NCBI RefSeq assembly: GCF_946886105.1
Contig: NZ_CAMPHV010000023.1
Coordinates: 1 to 64,000 of the forward strand
Origin: an uncultured Pseudomonas sp.
GTDB lineage: Bacteria; Pseudomonadota; Gammaproteobacteria; Pseudomonadales; Pseudomonadaceae
Direction of reading: 5' to 3'
Length of the DNA stretch: 64,000 bases
Position numbers and translations under genes: made by a program. This document shows, in pieces, positions 31,592 to 42,351 of the stretch (the first letter of the stretch is position 1; every line of letters begins with the position of its first letter). Under the pieces are notes generated by a model, which searched no databases, had not been told where the DNA came from, and saw only the letters and a program-made list of their open reading frames with translations.

Positions 31592-32041
31592 ATGAAAAGT
31601 CGATACCTGCTGTTGCCCTTTCTCGCGTTGACGCTGGCCGCCTGTGGCGGGGTCGATCCGAATTCGCCGCAGGGACAGCGGCAAGCCATCTTCAAGCAAA
31701 TGCTCAAGGTCAGCGAAGACCTGGGCGGCATGTTGCGCGGGCGCATCGCGTTCAAAGCCGAGGAATTCGGCGCGGGCGCCAAACAACTCGACCGGCTGAC
31801 CCGCACCCCCTGGCAGCATTTTCCCCAGGTCCGTGAGGAGGGTGGCGAAAGTCGCGCCAAGGACGAGGTCTGGCAACGTCAGGAGCGCTTCCGGCAGCTG
31901 GCCCGCGAAATGGAAGCCAGCACCGCTGCGCTGGTCGATGCCAGCGCCGCCGTTCCGTTACAGCGCGCCGATCTGGCGGCGCCGATGCAACGGGTCGAGG
32001 ACAGTTGCAAGGCTTGCCATGAGGAGTTCCGCGCGTTCTGA
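31592..32041 (+). CDS. Lipoprotein cytochrome c' (class II c-type cytochrome)
   Basis: 149 residues. A lipoprotein signal ends in LTLAAC. The mature protein is mainly helical, and the haem motif CKACHEEF lies almost at the C-terminus, the hallmark of cytochrome c'/c556. Cytochromes c' bind NO and CO; membrane anchoring by lipid is less usual for the family. It lies 112 bp after the PilJ-domain receptor gene on the same strand and converges on ligB. Confidence 0.85.
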   Translation: MKSRYLLLPFLALTLAACGGVDPNSPQGQRQAIFKQMLKVSEDLGGMLRGRIAFKAEEFGAGAKQLDRLTRTPWQHFPQVREEGGESRAKDEVWQRQERFRQLAREMEASTAALVDASAAVPLQRADLAAPMQRVEDSCKACHEEFRAF

Positions 32042-32052
32042 GCCGGCGCTAT

Positions 32053-33756
<1,704 letters not shown>

Positions 33757-33811
33757 TTAGCAGCTATTATTGATCGATCGATTCAACCATCTCGATTGGG
33801 GCAGTAACGGT

Positions 33812-34729
33812 ATGAAGATGGGTTTTACGTTCTTTGGCGGTCTTTTCACGCTTTTCCTGCTCATCGCCGGCACACCATGGGGTATGGCGCGTGCCGCCGA
33901 TAACGCCGCGGCGCAGTGGCACTTCATCCACAACGCCCCGGAGACGGTGGATGACCGCCGCTACGATTACCACTGGCGGGTCCTGCGGGCGGCACTGGAG
34001 GCCACCCGGGAAAAATATGGCGCCTATGTCCTCGAACCCAGCCTGCCCATGAGCGAGAAATTTCAAGTCGTCGAGATGCAGAGAGCGCGCGGGGTGCTGA
34101 ATACCATGGTGCTGGACGCCACCATCGCCCTGGAGGAAACGCTGCAGCCGGTGAAGATCCCCGTCGACAAGGGGCTGCTCGGTTATCGGGTATTTCTGAT
34201 TCCGGCCGAGCTGCAATCGCGTTTTTCCAGCGTGCAGTCGTTCGAGCAGCTGCGCCAGTTCCGCTTCGGTCAGCAGCGTGAATGGTCCGATGTGGCCATC
34301 TACAAGGCTGCCGGCCTGGAGGTGGTGACGGGCAGTAGCTACGAGGGGCTGTTCCGCATGCTGATGCTAGGGCGTTTCGATGCGTTTGGCCGCGGCGTGA
34401 CCGAGGTGAGCGGGGAGCTCGAGCACTGGCGCAAGGATTACCCGCAGATGGCCATCGAGCAGGAGCTGCTGCTCTACTATCCGCTGCCGGTGTATTTCTG
34501 GTTCCCTCGCAACGAGGAAGGTAGTCGCCACGCGCAGCGCGTCGAAGAGGGCATGCGCGCGATAGTGGCCAATGGCACGCTCGATCGCCTGTTCACCGAA
34601 GAATACGCCGCCACCATCAAGAAACTTGGCCTGGATAAGCGGCGCGTGTTCCGGATCGGCAACCCCCAGCTGCCGCCGGGGCAACCCTTCGACAATCAAG
34701 CATATTGGTTCAACCCGGCTTTGCCGTAA
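33812..34729 (+). CDS. Solute-binding-protein-like periplasmic protein
   Basis: About 305 residues from ATG 33812, with signal peptide (GFTFFGGLFTLFLLIAGTPWGMARA). The body resembles family 3 extracellular solute-binding proteins: GLLGYRVFLIPAELQSRFSSV, IYKAAGLEVVTGSSYEGLFRML, and YYPLPVYFWFP. No transporter genes are adjacent. Ligand unknown. The stop is 2 bp from the outer repeat of a palindromic element. Confidence 0.7.
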   Translation: MKMGFTFFGGLFTLFLLIAGTPWGMARAADNAAAQWHFIHNAPETVDDRRYDYHWRVLRAALEATREKYGAYVLEPSLPMSEKFQVVEMQRARGVLNTMVLDATIALEETLQPVKIPVDKGLLGYRVFLIPAELQSRFSSVQSFEQLRQFRFGQQREWSDVAIYKAAGLEVVTGSSYEGLFRMLMLGRFDAFGRGVTEVSGELEHWRKDYPQMAIEQELLLYYPLPVYFWFPRNEEGSRHAQRVEEGMRAIVANGTLDRLFTEEYAATIKKLGLDKRRVFRIGNPQLPPGQPFDNQAYWFNPALP

Positions 34730-34731
34730 TG

Positions 34732-34917
34732 CTGTTCACTTAATCCAAGCGAGCAGCATTTTTTGTAGCCCGGATGAAATCCGGGGGGCAATCTGGCGTC
34801 TGAAAAAACGCTCCCGGATTGCATCCAGGCTACGTGCCGCCCCCATCCTGCGGCTCTAAAGCCCAGAAAATGCCGCTTGCCTGGTTAGGGGAAAGAGGCA
34901 TTTTCTTAAGTGAACAG
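34732..34917. repeat. 186-bp nested palindromic element (MITE-like)
   Basis: Outer repeats CTGTTCACTTAA (34732-34743) and TTAAGTGAACAG (34906-34917) are perfect inverted copies. Inner arms GTAGCCCGGATG (34765-34776) and CATCCAGGCTAC (34822-34833) pair with one mismatch. Both sides also carry a GCATTTT block. The inner arm CCCGGATTGCATCC also occurs at 43944-43964. No coding frame is present; it resembles a miniature transposable element or the remains of an insertion sequence. Confidence 0.7.
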
Positions 34918-34981
34918 GATTACGGTTTGCGGGTTCTTGAGTGCCTTGGATTCGCCCCGGCGCTGCTGACGTTTGCGCGGC

Positions 34982-35542
34982 TCAGTCGCTCGCCGGGCGG
35001 CCATAGGTAGCCGTCAGCGAAGTCGTGCCGAGGCTATTGGCGTTGAGCATGTAGCCGACCAGCGCCGGCATGGCGTTGGCGTCCAATTCGAGTTTCTCCA
35101 CGCTTAGCGCATGCACGGTGAATTTGTAATGGTGCGGTTTATCGCCTGGCGGCGGACAGGCGCCGCCAAAACCCGGCGCGCCGTAATCGGTCAGGCTCTG
35201 CACGCTGCCAGCGGGTAACTCGGGGCCTTTCGCCTGACCGGCGGCGGCCGGCAGCGCGGTGACGTTGGCGGGCAGATTGAACACTAACCAGTGCCACCAG
35301 CCGCTGCCGGTCGGCGCGTCCGGATCATAGACGGTGACGGCGAAGCTCTTGGTGCCGGCGGGGGCGTTCCGCCAGTTCAGGGCGGGGGCGCGGTTCGCGC
35401 CGTTGCAGCCGAAACTGGAAAACTCCTCGGACTTGCTCAACGGCTGGCCATCCCGAATGTCCGGGCTGCTGAGTTCGAATGCCTGGCTGAGGCTACAGCT
35501 GAGCAGGCTGGCGCAACACAGGGTGAGGATGCTGGGACGCAT
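34982..35542 (-). CDS. YbhB/YbcL family PEBP-like periplasmic protein
   Basis: 186 residues from ATG 35542, which has AAGGAG 7 nt upstream. A signal peptide (SILTLCCASLLSCSLSQA) precedes a phosphatidylethanolamine-binding-protein fold: VTVYDPDAPTGSGWWHWLVF, GFGGACPPPGDKPHHYKFTVHAL. The family resembles Raf kinase inhibitor proteins; the bacterial function is not established. Confidence 0.88.
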   Translation of the reverse strand: MRPSILTLCCASLLSCSLSQAFELSSPDIRDGQPLSKSEEFSSFGCNGANRAPALNWRNAPAGTKSFAVTVYDPDAPTGSGWWHWLVFNLPANVTALPAAAGQAKGPELPAGSVQSLTDYGAPGFGGACPPPGDKPHHYKFTVHALSVEKLELDANAMPALVGYMLNANSLGTTSLTATYGRPASD

Positions 35543-35589
35543 GACGAGGCTCCTTGAAATGGGGGAGCCACGAGTATTGGGCAAATGCC

Positions 35590-36438
35590 TCAGGCCGACG
35601 CGCCCGTTTCGCGCAATCTCTCGCCCGCGCCGCTCGTCTGTCGCAGCGTGCTCGGGGAGCAGCCGAATTGGCGTTGGAATGCCGCGGCAAAGCGCGAGGG
35701 CGACTGATAGCCGCAGGCCGCCGCGACTTCGCCGAGGGCCTGCGGGCTGTTACTGATCAGGCTCAACGCCTGCTCCATGCGCGCATCCTGCAGTAAGCGC
35801 CGGAACGACAGCTTCTCGATCGCCAGCTTGCGCCTTAGCGTCGCTCCGCTCATGGCCAACCGGGCGGCGACGTCTTCGGCCTGCCAGTCGTGGCTCAGGT
35901 CGCTGCGCAGCAGTTGCAGTACGCGTTCTGCGGTACGCCTGTGGTTCTGGGCGAACAGCGCGCCGCCCTGGCCCGCGGCGGCCAGCGTCAGCATCAAACC
36001 CTGCCAGGCGTGCTCGGCCTGGGCGGCTTGCAGGCTGCCCTGTTCGGCGCTGGGCAGCAGGGCAAGAACATTGCCGAGGGCCGCACGGGCCTGTTCCGTC
36101 GGCTGAAAGACCTCGGCATCGGCTTTGGCCGACAGCGTCAGGCGTGCCAGCTGCGGTGCGAACAACTCGCGCAGGCGTTGCCGCCAGCCGTCCAGCTCAC
36201 CCAGAGCCCAGGCATGGTAGTGGCCGCTATGCGGGTCCGGCTGGTTGAGCATTTCGACCCGCCGATGCCCCGGCAGCACCAGCCATTCGCCTGCGCAGGC
36301 CATGAGTTCGCCTTCGCCCAGGCGAATATGTTTGCAGCCTTCGGTCACTACTATCAGCAGTGGCGAGAGGATAGGTGTGCGGTTCAGGCGCTGGGTTTGG
36401 TAACTATGGAAGGCCAGCAGGGGCAAGGGGCTGCTCAT
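35590..36438 (-). CDS. AraC-family transcriptional regulator
   Basis: 282 residues from ATG 36438 (AAGGA 9 nt upstream). The N-terminal half is a variable effector/dimer domain. The C-terminal 100 residues form a double helix-turn-helix: DVAARLAMSGATLRRKLAIE, then LGEVAAACGYQSPSRFAAAFQRQFGCSPSTLR. Target genes are unknown; the PEBP-like gene lies next downstream (48 bp) on the same strand. Confidence 0.87.
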   Translation of the reverse strand: MSSPLPLLAFHSYQTQRLNRTPILSPLLIVVTEGCKHIRLGEGELMACAGEWLVLPGHRRVEMLNQPDPHSGHYHAWALGELDGWRQRLRELFAPQLARLTLSAKADAEVFQPTEQARAALGNVLALLPSAEQGSLQAAQAEHAWQGLMLTLAAAGQGGALFAQNHRRTAERVLQLLRSDLSHDWQAEDVAARLAMSGATLRRKLAIEKLSFRRLLQDARMEQALSLISNSPQALGEVAAACGYQSPSRFAAAFQRQFGCSPSTLRQTSGAGERLRETGASA

Positions 36439-36473
36439 GGTCGGGTCCTTGATCGTGGTCGCAGGCGTGCAGC

Positions 36474-36500
36474 AAAAAGCCCCGCATGGAGCGAGGCTTC
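36474..36500 (-). terminator. Rho-independent terminator of metK
   Basis: In minus-strand sense AAGCCTCGC (36499-36491) pairs with GCGGGGCTT around a short loop and is followed by a T run. It lies 19 bp after the metK stop. Confidence 0.75.
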
Positions 36501-36518
36501 TTGTGAGGCGGGCGGTGC

Positions 36519-37709
36519 TTACAAACCGGCGGCGGCGCGCAGGTCGGCGACCTTGTCGATGTTTTCCCAGGTGAAGGTGGTGAAGCTGTCGTCGCCGACG
36601 GTCTTCTGCTCCGGGGTGCGACCGAAGTGGCCGTAGGCGGCGGTTTCCTGATACATCGGATGCAGCAGGTCGAGCATCTTGGTGATGGCGTACGGGCGCA
36701 GGTCGAACACCTCGCGTACCAACTTGATGATCTTGTCTTCGGAGATCTTGTGGGTGCCGAAGGTATTGATCGAAATCGAGGTCGGCTGGGCCACGCCGAT
36801 GGCGTAGGACACCTGGATCTCGCAACGCTCGGCCAGACCCGCAGCGACTATGTTCTTTGCCACGTAGCGACCGGCATAGGCCGCCGAACGGTCGACCTTG
36901 GACGGGTCCTTACCGGAGAAGGCGCCACCGCCGTGGCGGGCCATGCCGCCATAGGAGTCGACGATGATCTTGCGCCCGGTCAGGCCGCAGTCGCCCACCG
37001 GGCCACCGATGATGAACTGGCCGGTCGGGTTGATATGGAACTGGGTGTCCTTGTGCAGCAGCTCGGCGGGTAGCACGTGCTTGACGATCAGCTCCATCAC
37101 GCCTTCGCGCAGGTCGTTGTACTTGACCTCGGGGTTATGCTGGGTGGACAGCACCACGGCGTCGATACCGACCACCTTACCGTTCTCGTAGCGGCAGGTG
37201 ACCTGGCTCTTCGCGTCCGGACGCAGCCACGGCAGCAGGCCGGACTTGCGCGCTTCGGCCTGGCGTTCGACCAGGCGGTGACTGAAGCAGATCGGCGCGG
37301 GCATCAGCACGTCGGTTTCGTTGCTGGCGTAGCCGAACATCAGGCCCTGGTCACCGGCGCCCTGGTCTTCCGGCTTGGCGCGGTCGACGCCCTGGTTGAT
37401 GTCCGGGGACTGCTTGCCGATGATGTTCAGCACGCCGCAGGTGGCGCCGTCGAAACCGACATCCGAACTGGTGTAGCCGATGTTGCAGATCACGTCGCGG
37501 ACGATCTGCTCGAGGTCGACCCAGGCGCTGGTGGTGACTTCGCCGGCAACGATGGCCACACCGGTCTTGACCAGGGTTTCCACGGCCACGCGGGCGTGCT
37601 TGTCCTGGGTGATGATGGCGTCGAGCACCGCATCGGAGATCTGGTCGGCGATCTTGTCCGGATGGCCTTCGGAGACGGACTCGGAGGTAAAGAGAGAGTA
37701 TTCGCTCAT
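36519..37709 (-). CDS. metK: S-adenosylmethionine synthetase
   Basis: 396-residue Met[18 protein letters not shown] (ATP site), [12 protein letters not shown], and [18 protein letters not shown]. It makes SAM from methionine and ATP. It lies 58 bp after an ArsR/methyltransferase regulator gene on the same strand and probably shares its promoter and control. Confidence 0.97.
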   Translation of the reverse strand: MSEYSLFTSESVSEGHPDKIADQISDAVLDAIITQDKHARVAVETLVKTGVAIVAGEVTTSAWVDLEQIVRDVICNIGYTSSDVGFDGATCGVLNIIGKQSPDINQGVDRAKPEDQGAGDQGLMFGYASNETDVLMPAPICFSHRLVERQAEARKSGLLPWLRPDAKSQVTCRYENGKVVGIDAVVLSTQHNPEVKYNDLREGVMELIVKHVLPAELLHKDTQFHINPTGQFIIGGPVGDCGLTGRKIIVDSYGGMARHGGGAFSGKDPSKVDRSAAYAGRYVAKNIVAAGLAERCEIQVSYAIGVAQPTSISINTFGTHKISEDKIIKLVREVFDLRPYAITKMLDLLHPMYQETAAYGHFGRTPEQKTVGDDSFTTFTWENIDKVADLRAAAGL

Positions 37710-37767
37710 CTAGCGGTTTTCCTGTTTTGACCGGTGGGTGAGGGGCTTGCGGGCCTGTTCACGAACA

Positions 37768-38772
37768 TCATGAATAAGCACCTTGGCGATTGGATTGCTT
37801 GGGCTTGGCGAAATGCCGTACCTGGATTTGGAAACCGTTGCGTAAACCGACATACAGGCTCTCGCCGGGCAGCAGCCCGGCGGCCGTGGCCCAACGGGCC
37901 AGGTCGTCCTGTTCGAAACCCAGCCACAGATCGCCACAGGCTTCGCGGGCCCAGCTCTGGTTGTGGCTGCACAGCTCGGTGATCAGCAGGCTACCGCCGG
38001 GGCGGATGCGCTGCGCCAGGTGCTTCAGCGCCTCGGCGGGCGCGGCGAAATGGTGCAACACCATATTCAGCACCAGGCAGTCGCTGGCGGGATAGTCGTC
38101 GACCAAGGCATCGGCCAGTTGCAAGGCAACGTTGGCCAGCCCCTCCTGGTCGCACCGCAAACGCGCCAGTTCGAGCATCGCCGGGCTGTTGTCCAAGGCG
38201 ATCACCTGGTCGAAGCGGCGCGCCAGTTCGGGCAGGAAACCGCCGTCGCCTGGGCCGATTTCCAGGGCCGTGGCGCCGGTCGCGAAGTCCAGCGAGTCGA
38301 GCAGGGCCAGGGCGCTGTCGCGGTATTGCGGCAAGCCGGCGATCAAATCCTGCTGGGCTTGGAAGTTCGCCGCCATCCGCGCGAAGAAATCCTGACTGGC
38401 CGCCGCGCGCTGGCCGTGCACTTCGGCGATGCGCCGTTGCACGTCCTCGGGCAAGCGCAGTTCGTCTACCTCGCCGAGCAACGCCGCATGCAGCGCACCG
38501 CCGAGCAGGTCGACTTGCGCCAGGGCGCGGCGGTAGAAGATCGCATTGCCCTCGCGGCGCGTGGCCACCAGCCCGGCCTGGGCCAGCACCTTGAGGTGAT
38601 GGCTCATGCCCGACTGGCCGATGGCGAAGATCTGCGCCAGCTCCAGCACGCCGAAGGAGTCGTTGCTCAGGGCGCGCAGCACGTTCAGGCGCAGCGGATC
38701 GCCGCCGGCCTTGCACAGGGCGGCCAGCTCGTCGGCTGCATCGAAACGTATTTGGGGCGCGCGCATATTCAT
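37768..38772 (-). CDS. ArsR-type regulator fused to SAM-dependent methyltransferase domain (SahR-like)
   Basis: 334 residues. The N-terminal winged helix-turn-helix (DSFGVLELAQIFAIGQSGMS, LKVLAQAGLVATRREG) is of ArsR type. From about residue 140 a class I methyltransferase domain follows (ALEIGPGDGGFLPELARRFD, VLNMVLHHFAAPAEAL). Position upstream of metK and a perfect palindrome 41 bp before its start match the SahR group, which controls SAM-cycle genes in response to S-adenosylhomocysteine. The SahR assignment is inference. Confidence 0.85.
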   Translation of the reverse strand: MNMRAPQIRFDAADELAALCKAGGDPLRLNVLRALSNDSFGVLELAQIFAIGQSGMSHHLKVLAQAGLVATRREGNAIFYRRALAQVDLLGGALHAALLGEVDELRLPEDVQRRIAEVHGQRAAASQDFFARMAANFQAQQDLIAGLPQYRDSALALLDSLDFATGATALEIGPGDGGFLPELARRFDQVIALDNSPAMLELARLRCDQEGLANVALQLADALVDDYPASDCLVLNMVLHHFAAPAEALKHLAQRIRPGGSLLITELCSHNQSWAREACGDLWLGFEQDDLARWATAAGLLPGESLYVGLRNGFQIQVRHFAKPKQSNRQGAYS

Positions 38773-38812
38773 AGGCTGAGCAGTCTAGTCGGTCATTTTT
38801 CATCCAGCAATA

Positions 38813-38838
38813 CCAATATCAAAAAGTTTTGATATTGG
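38813..38838. promoter_or_regulatory. Perfect palindromic operator between the regulator gene and tktA
   Basis: CCAATATCAAAA (38813-38824) and TTTTGATATTGG (38827-38838) are exact inverted 12-mers around AG. It is AT-rich amid GC-rich DNA and lies just upstream of the ArsR-type regulator gene, so autoregulation of the regulator-metK unit is likely. Confidence 0.75.
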
Positions 38839-38848
38839 ATGCGGGCCC

Positions 38849-38967
38849 GCAAGCGGCAAGCGGCAAGCCATAAGCTGCAAGTAAAAGCAAAAAGTTTGAC
38901 GGTGTTTGGGCGAGCGCCACTTCTGATTTGCTTGCAGGGCGCGCGGCCACCCACCTTGCAGCTTTTA
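38849..38967. repeat. AAGCGGCAAG-type repeat in the tktA leader
   Basis: GCAAGCGGCAAGCGGCAAGC begins at 38849. AAGCTGCAAG (38872-38881) is inverted at 38955-38964. The units resemble the AGCTTGCGGCT repeat near bioA. The rest of the leader to 39063 holds no gene. Confidence 0.55.
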
Positions 38968-39063
38968 TCCATCTGTCATTGCCCCCGCAGGCTCAGTGGG
39001 GGAAAATGCCCACCTTTTTCCGCCCCCTTCGTCTTAGAAGCAGCCCCCGTAGGAGATTTAGTG

Positions 39064-41061
39064 ATGCCCAGCCGTCGTGAGCGCGCCAATGCCATTCGTG
39101 CCCTGAGCATGGATGCCGTGCAGAAAGCCAACAGCGGCCATCCGGGTGCCCCGATGGGCATGGCGGACATCGCTGAAGTGCTGTGGCGCGATTACCTCAA
39201 GCACAACCCGAGCAACCCGAGCTTCGCCGACCGCGACCGCTTCGTGCTGTCCAACGGCCACGGCTCGATGCTGATCTACTCGTTGCTGCACCTGACCGGC
39301 TACGACTTAGGGATAGAAGACCTCAAGCAATTCCGTCAATTGCACAGCCGCACCCCGGGCCACCCGGAATACGGCTACACCCCTGGCGTGGAAACCACCA
39401 CCGGCCCGCTCGGCCAGGGCATCGCCAACGCCGTCGGCTTCGCCATCGCCGAGAAGGTGCTGGGCGCGCAGTTCAACCGCGAAGGCCATAACATCGTCGA
39501 CCACTTCACCTACGTGTTCCTCGGCGACGGCTGCATGATGGAAGGCATCAGCCATGAAGTCTGCTCGCTGGCCGGCACCCTGGGCCTGGGCAAGCTGGTG
39601 GCGTTTTACGACGACAACGGCATTTCCATCGACGGCGAAGTCGAAGGCTGGTTCACCGACGACACGCCGAAGCGCTTCGAAGCCTACGGCTGGCAGGTTA
39701 TCCGCAATGTCGACGGCCACGATGCCGAAGAAATCAAGATGGCCATCGACACCGCGCGCAAGAGCGAGCAGCCGACCCTTATCTGCTGCAAGACCACCAT
39801 CGGTTTCGGCTCGCCGAACAAGCAGGGCAAGGAAGAGTGCCACGGCGCACCGCTGGGTAACGACGAAATCGCCCTGACCCGCGCCGCCCTGGGCTGGAAC
39901 CACGGCCCCTTCGAAATTCCCGCGGACATCTACGCCGAGTGGGACGCCAAGGAAGCCGGCGCCGCCGCCGAAGCCGAGTGGAACCAGCGCTTCGCCGCTT
40001 ACGCCGCCGCCTACCCCGAGCTGGCCTCCGAACTCAAGCGGCGCATCGCCGGCGAGCTGCCGGCCGATTTCGCCGAGAAGGCCGCGGCCTATATCCGTGA
40101 CGTCGCCGAGAAGGGCGAGACCATCGCGAGCCGCAAGGCCAGCCAGAACGCACTGAACGCCTTCGGCCCGCTGTTGCCGGAGTTCCTCGGCGGTTCCGCC
40201 GACCTAGCCGGTTCCAACCTGACCCTGTGGAAAGGTTGCCGGGGTGTGTCGGCGCTGGATGCGTCCGGTAACTACATGTTCTACGGCGTGCGCGAATTCG
40301 GTATGAGCGCGATCATGAACGGCGTCGCCCTGCACGGCGGTTTCGTGCCCTACGGTGCGACCTTCCTGATCTTTATGGAATACGCGCGCAATGCCGTGCG
40401 CATGTCCGCGCTGATGAAGAAGCGTGTGCTCTATGTGTTCACCCACGACTCCATCGGTCTCGGCGAAGACGGCCCGACCCACCAGCCGATCGAGCAGCTG
40501 GCCAGCCTGCGCGGTACGCCGAACCTCGACACCTGGCGCCCTTGCGACGCCGTGGAATCGGCGGTGGCCTGGAAGCATGCGATCGAACGCAACGACGGCC
40601 CGAGCGCGCTGATCTTCAGCCGGCAGAACCTGCCACACCAGAGCCGCGACGCCCAGCAGCTGGGCGATATCGCCCGCGGCGGCTATGTGCTGAAGGACTG
40701 CGCTGGCGAGCCGGAGTTGATCCTGATCGCCACCGGCTCTGAAGTCGGCCTGGCGGTTGCCGCGTACGACAAGCTCAGCGAGCAGGGTCGCCAGGTGCGC
40801 GTGGTGTCGATGCCGTCGACCAGCGTGTTCGATCAGCAGGACGCCGGCTACAAGCAATCGGTACTGCCGGTGCAGGTCGGCGCGCGCATCGCCATCGAGG
40901 CCTCCCACGCGGACTACTGGTACAAGTACGTCGGCCTCGAAGGCCGCATCATCGGCATGACCAGCTTCGGCGAGTCGGCCCCGGCGCCGGCGCTGTTCGA
41001 GCACTTCGGCTTCACCGTCGATAACCTGCTGGAAACCGCCGCCGAGCTGCTGGACGCCTGA
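39064..41061 (+). CDS. tktA: Transketolase
   Basis: 665-residue thiamine diphosphate enzyme of the pentose phosphate pathway. Seen are [18 protein letters not shown], the ThDP/Mg motif [12 protein letters not shown] through DDNGISIDG, and [16 protein letters not shown]. The frame is open further upstream, but ATG 39064 has AGGAG 8 nt upstream and gives the normal length. A GTG at 39061 is adjacent. It begins a tktA-epd-pgk-fba group of central carbon genes. Confidence 0.96.
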   Translation: MPSRRERANAIRALSMDAVQKANSGHPGAPMGMADIAEVLWRDYLKHNPSNPSFADRDRFVLSNGHGSMLIYSLLHLTGYDLGIEDLKQFRQLHSRTPGHPEYGYTPGVETTTGPLGQGIANAVGFAIAEKVLGAQFNREGHNIVDHFTYVFLGDGCMMEGISHEVCSLAGTLGLGKLVAFYDDNGISIDGEVEGWFTDDTPKRFEAYGWQVIRNVDGHDAEEIKMAIDTARKSEQPTLICCKTTIGFGSPNKQGKEECHGAPLGNDEIALTRAALGWNHGPFEIPADIYAEWDAKEAGAAAEAEWNQRFAAYAAAYPELASELKRRIAGELPADFAEKAAAYIRDVAEKGETIASRKASQNALNAFGPLLPEFLGGSADLAGSNLTLWKGCRGVSALDASGNYMFYGVREFGMSAIMNGVALHGGFVPYGATFLIFMEYARNAVRMSALMKKRVLYVFTHDSIGLGEDGPTHQPIEQLASLRGTPNLDTWRPCDAVESAVAWKHAIERNDGPSALIFSRQNLPHQSRDAQQLGDIARGGYVLKDCAGEPELILIATGSEVGLAVAAYDKLSEQGRQVRVVSMPSTSVFDQQDAGYKQSVLPVQVGARIAIEASHADYWYKYVGLEGRIIGMTSFGESAPAPALFEHFGFTVDNLLETAAELLDA

Positions 41062-41070
41062 AAGCCTTGG

Positions 41071-41126
41071 TAGGAGCGAGCTTGCTCGCGATGCTCAAAC
41101 ATTGATCGCGAGCAAGCTCGCTCCTA
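41071..41126. repeat. REP-type inverted repeat between tktA and epd
   Basis: The 22-bp arm at 41071-41092 (starting TAGGAGCGAGCTTGCTCGCG) is exactly inverted at 41105-41126 around a 12-base loop. This is the common Pseudomonas REP sequence in inverted pair form and likely stabilises or ends the tktA mRNA. Confidence 0.9.
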
Positions 41127-41151
41127 CAGGTTGACCACATTCGTGCCAAAC

Positions 41152-42264
41152 ATGCCAAAAACCAATCGCCCCTACCGAATCGCCCTTAACGGCTATGGCC
41201 GCATCGGTCGCTGCGTGCTGCGCGCGCTGCATGAGCGCGGGGTCGACGCCGCGCTCGAGATAGTCGCGCTGAACGATCTGGCCGATCAGGCCAGCATCGA
41301 ATACCTGACCCGCTTCGACTCCACCCACGGGCGCTTTCCCGGCGAGGTGCGGGTCGAGGGCGATTGCCTGCATATCAACGGCAACTGCGTGAAGGTGCTG
41401 CGCCAGCCGACGCCGGAAGATATCGACTGGGCGGCGCTGAATATCGATCTGTTGCTTGAGTGCTCGGGCGCCTATCACGCCCGCGCCGACGCGCAGCGTT
41501 TCCTTCAGGCGGGTGCGCCGCGGGTGCTGTTCTCCCAGCCGATGGCCAGCGAGGCGGATATCGATGCTACCGTGGTCTTCGGGGTTAATCAGGATTGCCT
41601 GAGCGGTGCGGAAACCCTGGTCTCCAACGCCTCTTGCACGACCAACTGCGGCGTGCCCTTGCTCAAGCTGCTCAACGAGTCGGTCGGTCTGGAGTACGTC
41701 TCCATCACCACCATCCACTCGGCGATGAACGACCAGCCGGTGATCGACGCCTACCACCACGAAGACCTGCGCCGCACGCGCTCGGCGTTCCAATCGGTGA
41801 TTCCGGTGTCCACCGGCCTGGCCCGCGGCATCGAGCGTCTACTCCCGGAACTAAGCGGGCGAATTCAGGCCAAAGCCATCCGGGTGCCGACGGTGAACGT
41901 CTCCTGCCTGGACATAACGCTGCAAACCGCCCGCGACACCAGTGCCGAGGAAATCAATCGGCTGTTGCGCGAGGCCGCCGCAAGCGGTCCGCTACGGGGC
42001 TTGCTGGCTTATACCGAGCTGCCCCACGCCAGTTGCGACTTCAACCACGACCCGCACTCGGCGATCGTCGATGGCAGCCAGACCAGGGTCTCCGGCCCGC
42101 GTCTGGTCAACCTGCTGGCCTGGTTCGACAACGAGTGGGGGTTCGCCAACCGCATGCTCGATGTCGCCGAACATTTCCTATCAATAGCCAATCCACAAGT
42201 GAGCGAGCTAGAGCGAGACAAGGCAAAAATAGGCGAAGAAGCGGAGTTTACGAGCAGTAAATGA
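41152..42264 (+). CDS. epd: Erythrose-4-phosphate dehydrogenase, with repeat-derived C-terminus
   Basis: 370 residues from ATG 41152. It belongs to the GAPDH superfamily: NGYGRIGRCVLRAL, catalytic Cys in SNASCTTNCG, TTIHSAMNDQPVID, and WFDNEWGFANRMLDVAEHF. It oxidises erythrose 4-phosphate for pyridoxal phosphate synthesis. The final 21 or so residues (after AEHFL) are encoded by DNA that matches the dispersed element next to metF, so the natural stop was probably lost and the protein extended. An upstream TTG at 41131 is possible but less likely. Confidence 0.92.
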   Translation: MPKTNRPYRIALNGYGRIGRCVLRALHERGVDAALEIVALNDLADQASIEYLTRFDSTHGRFPGEVRVEGDCLHINGNCVKVLRQPTPEDIDWAALNIDLLLECSGAYHARADAQRFLQAGAPRVLFSQPMASEADIDATVVFGVNQDCLSGAETLVSNASCTTNCGVPLLKLLNESVGLEYVSITTIHSAMNDQPVIDAYHHEDLRRTRSAFQSVIPVSTGLARGIERLLPELSGRIQAKAIRVPTVNVSCLDITLQTARDTSAEEINRLLREAAASGPLRGLLAYTELPHASCDFNHDPHSAIVDGSQTRVSGPRLVNLLAWFDNEWGFANRMLDVAEHFLSIANPQVSELERDKAKIGEEAEFTSSK

Positions 42265-42306
42265 GCATTCTGAGCCTATTTTTAACGCAGTATCGCCGAC
42301 GCGCAG
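42181..42306. repeat. Copy of the metF-side dispersed element covering the epd stop codon
   Basis: GCGGAGTTTACG (42241-42252), TAAATGAGCATT (42258-42269) and TTTTTAACGCAGTAT (near 42279-42293) occur in the same order and spacing class as in the reverse complement of 15400-15627. The epd stop (42262-42264) lies inside the second block. Confidence 0.7.
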
Positions 42307-42351
42307 CCGCTTGTGGTTTGGCGTAACCAGCCCCCGTGAAGGACTGATTCC

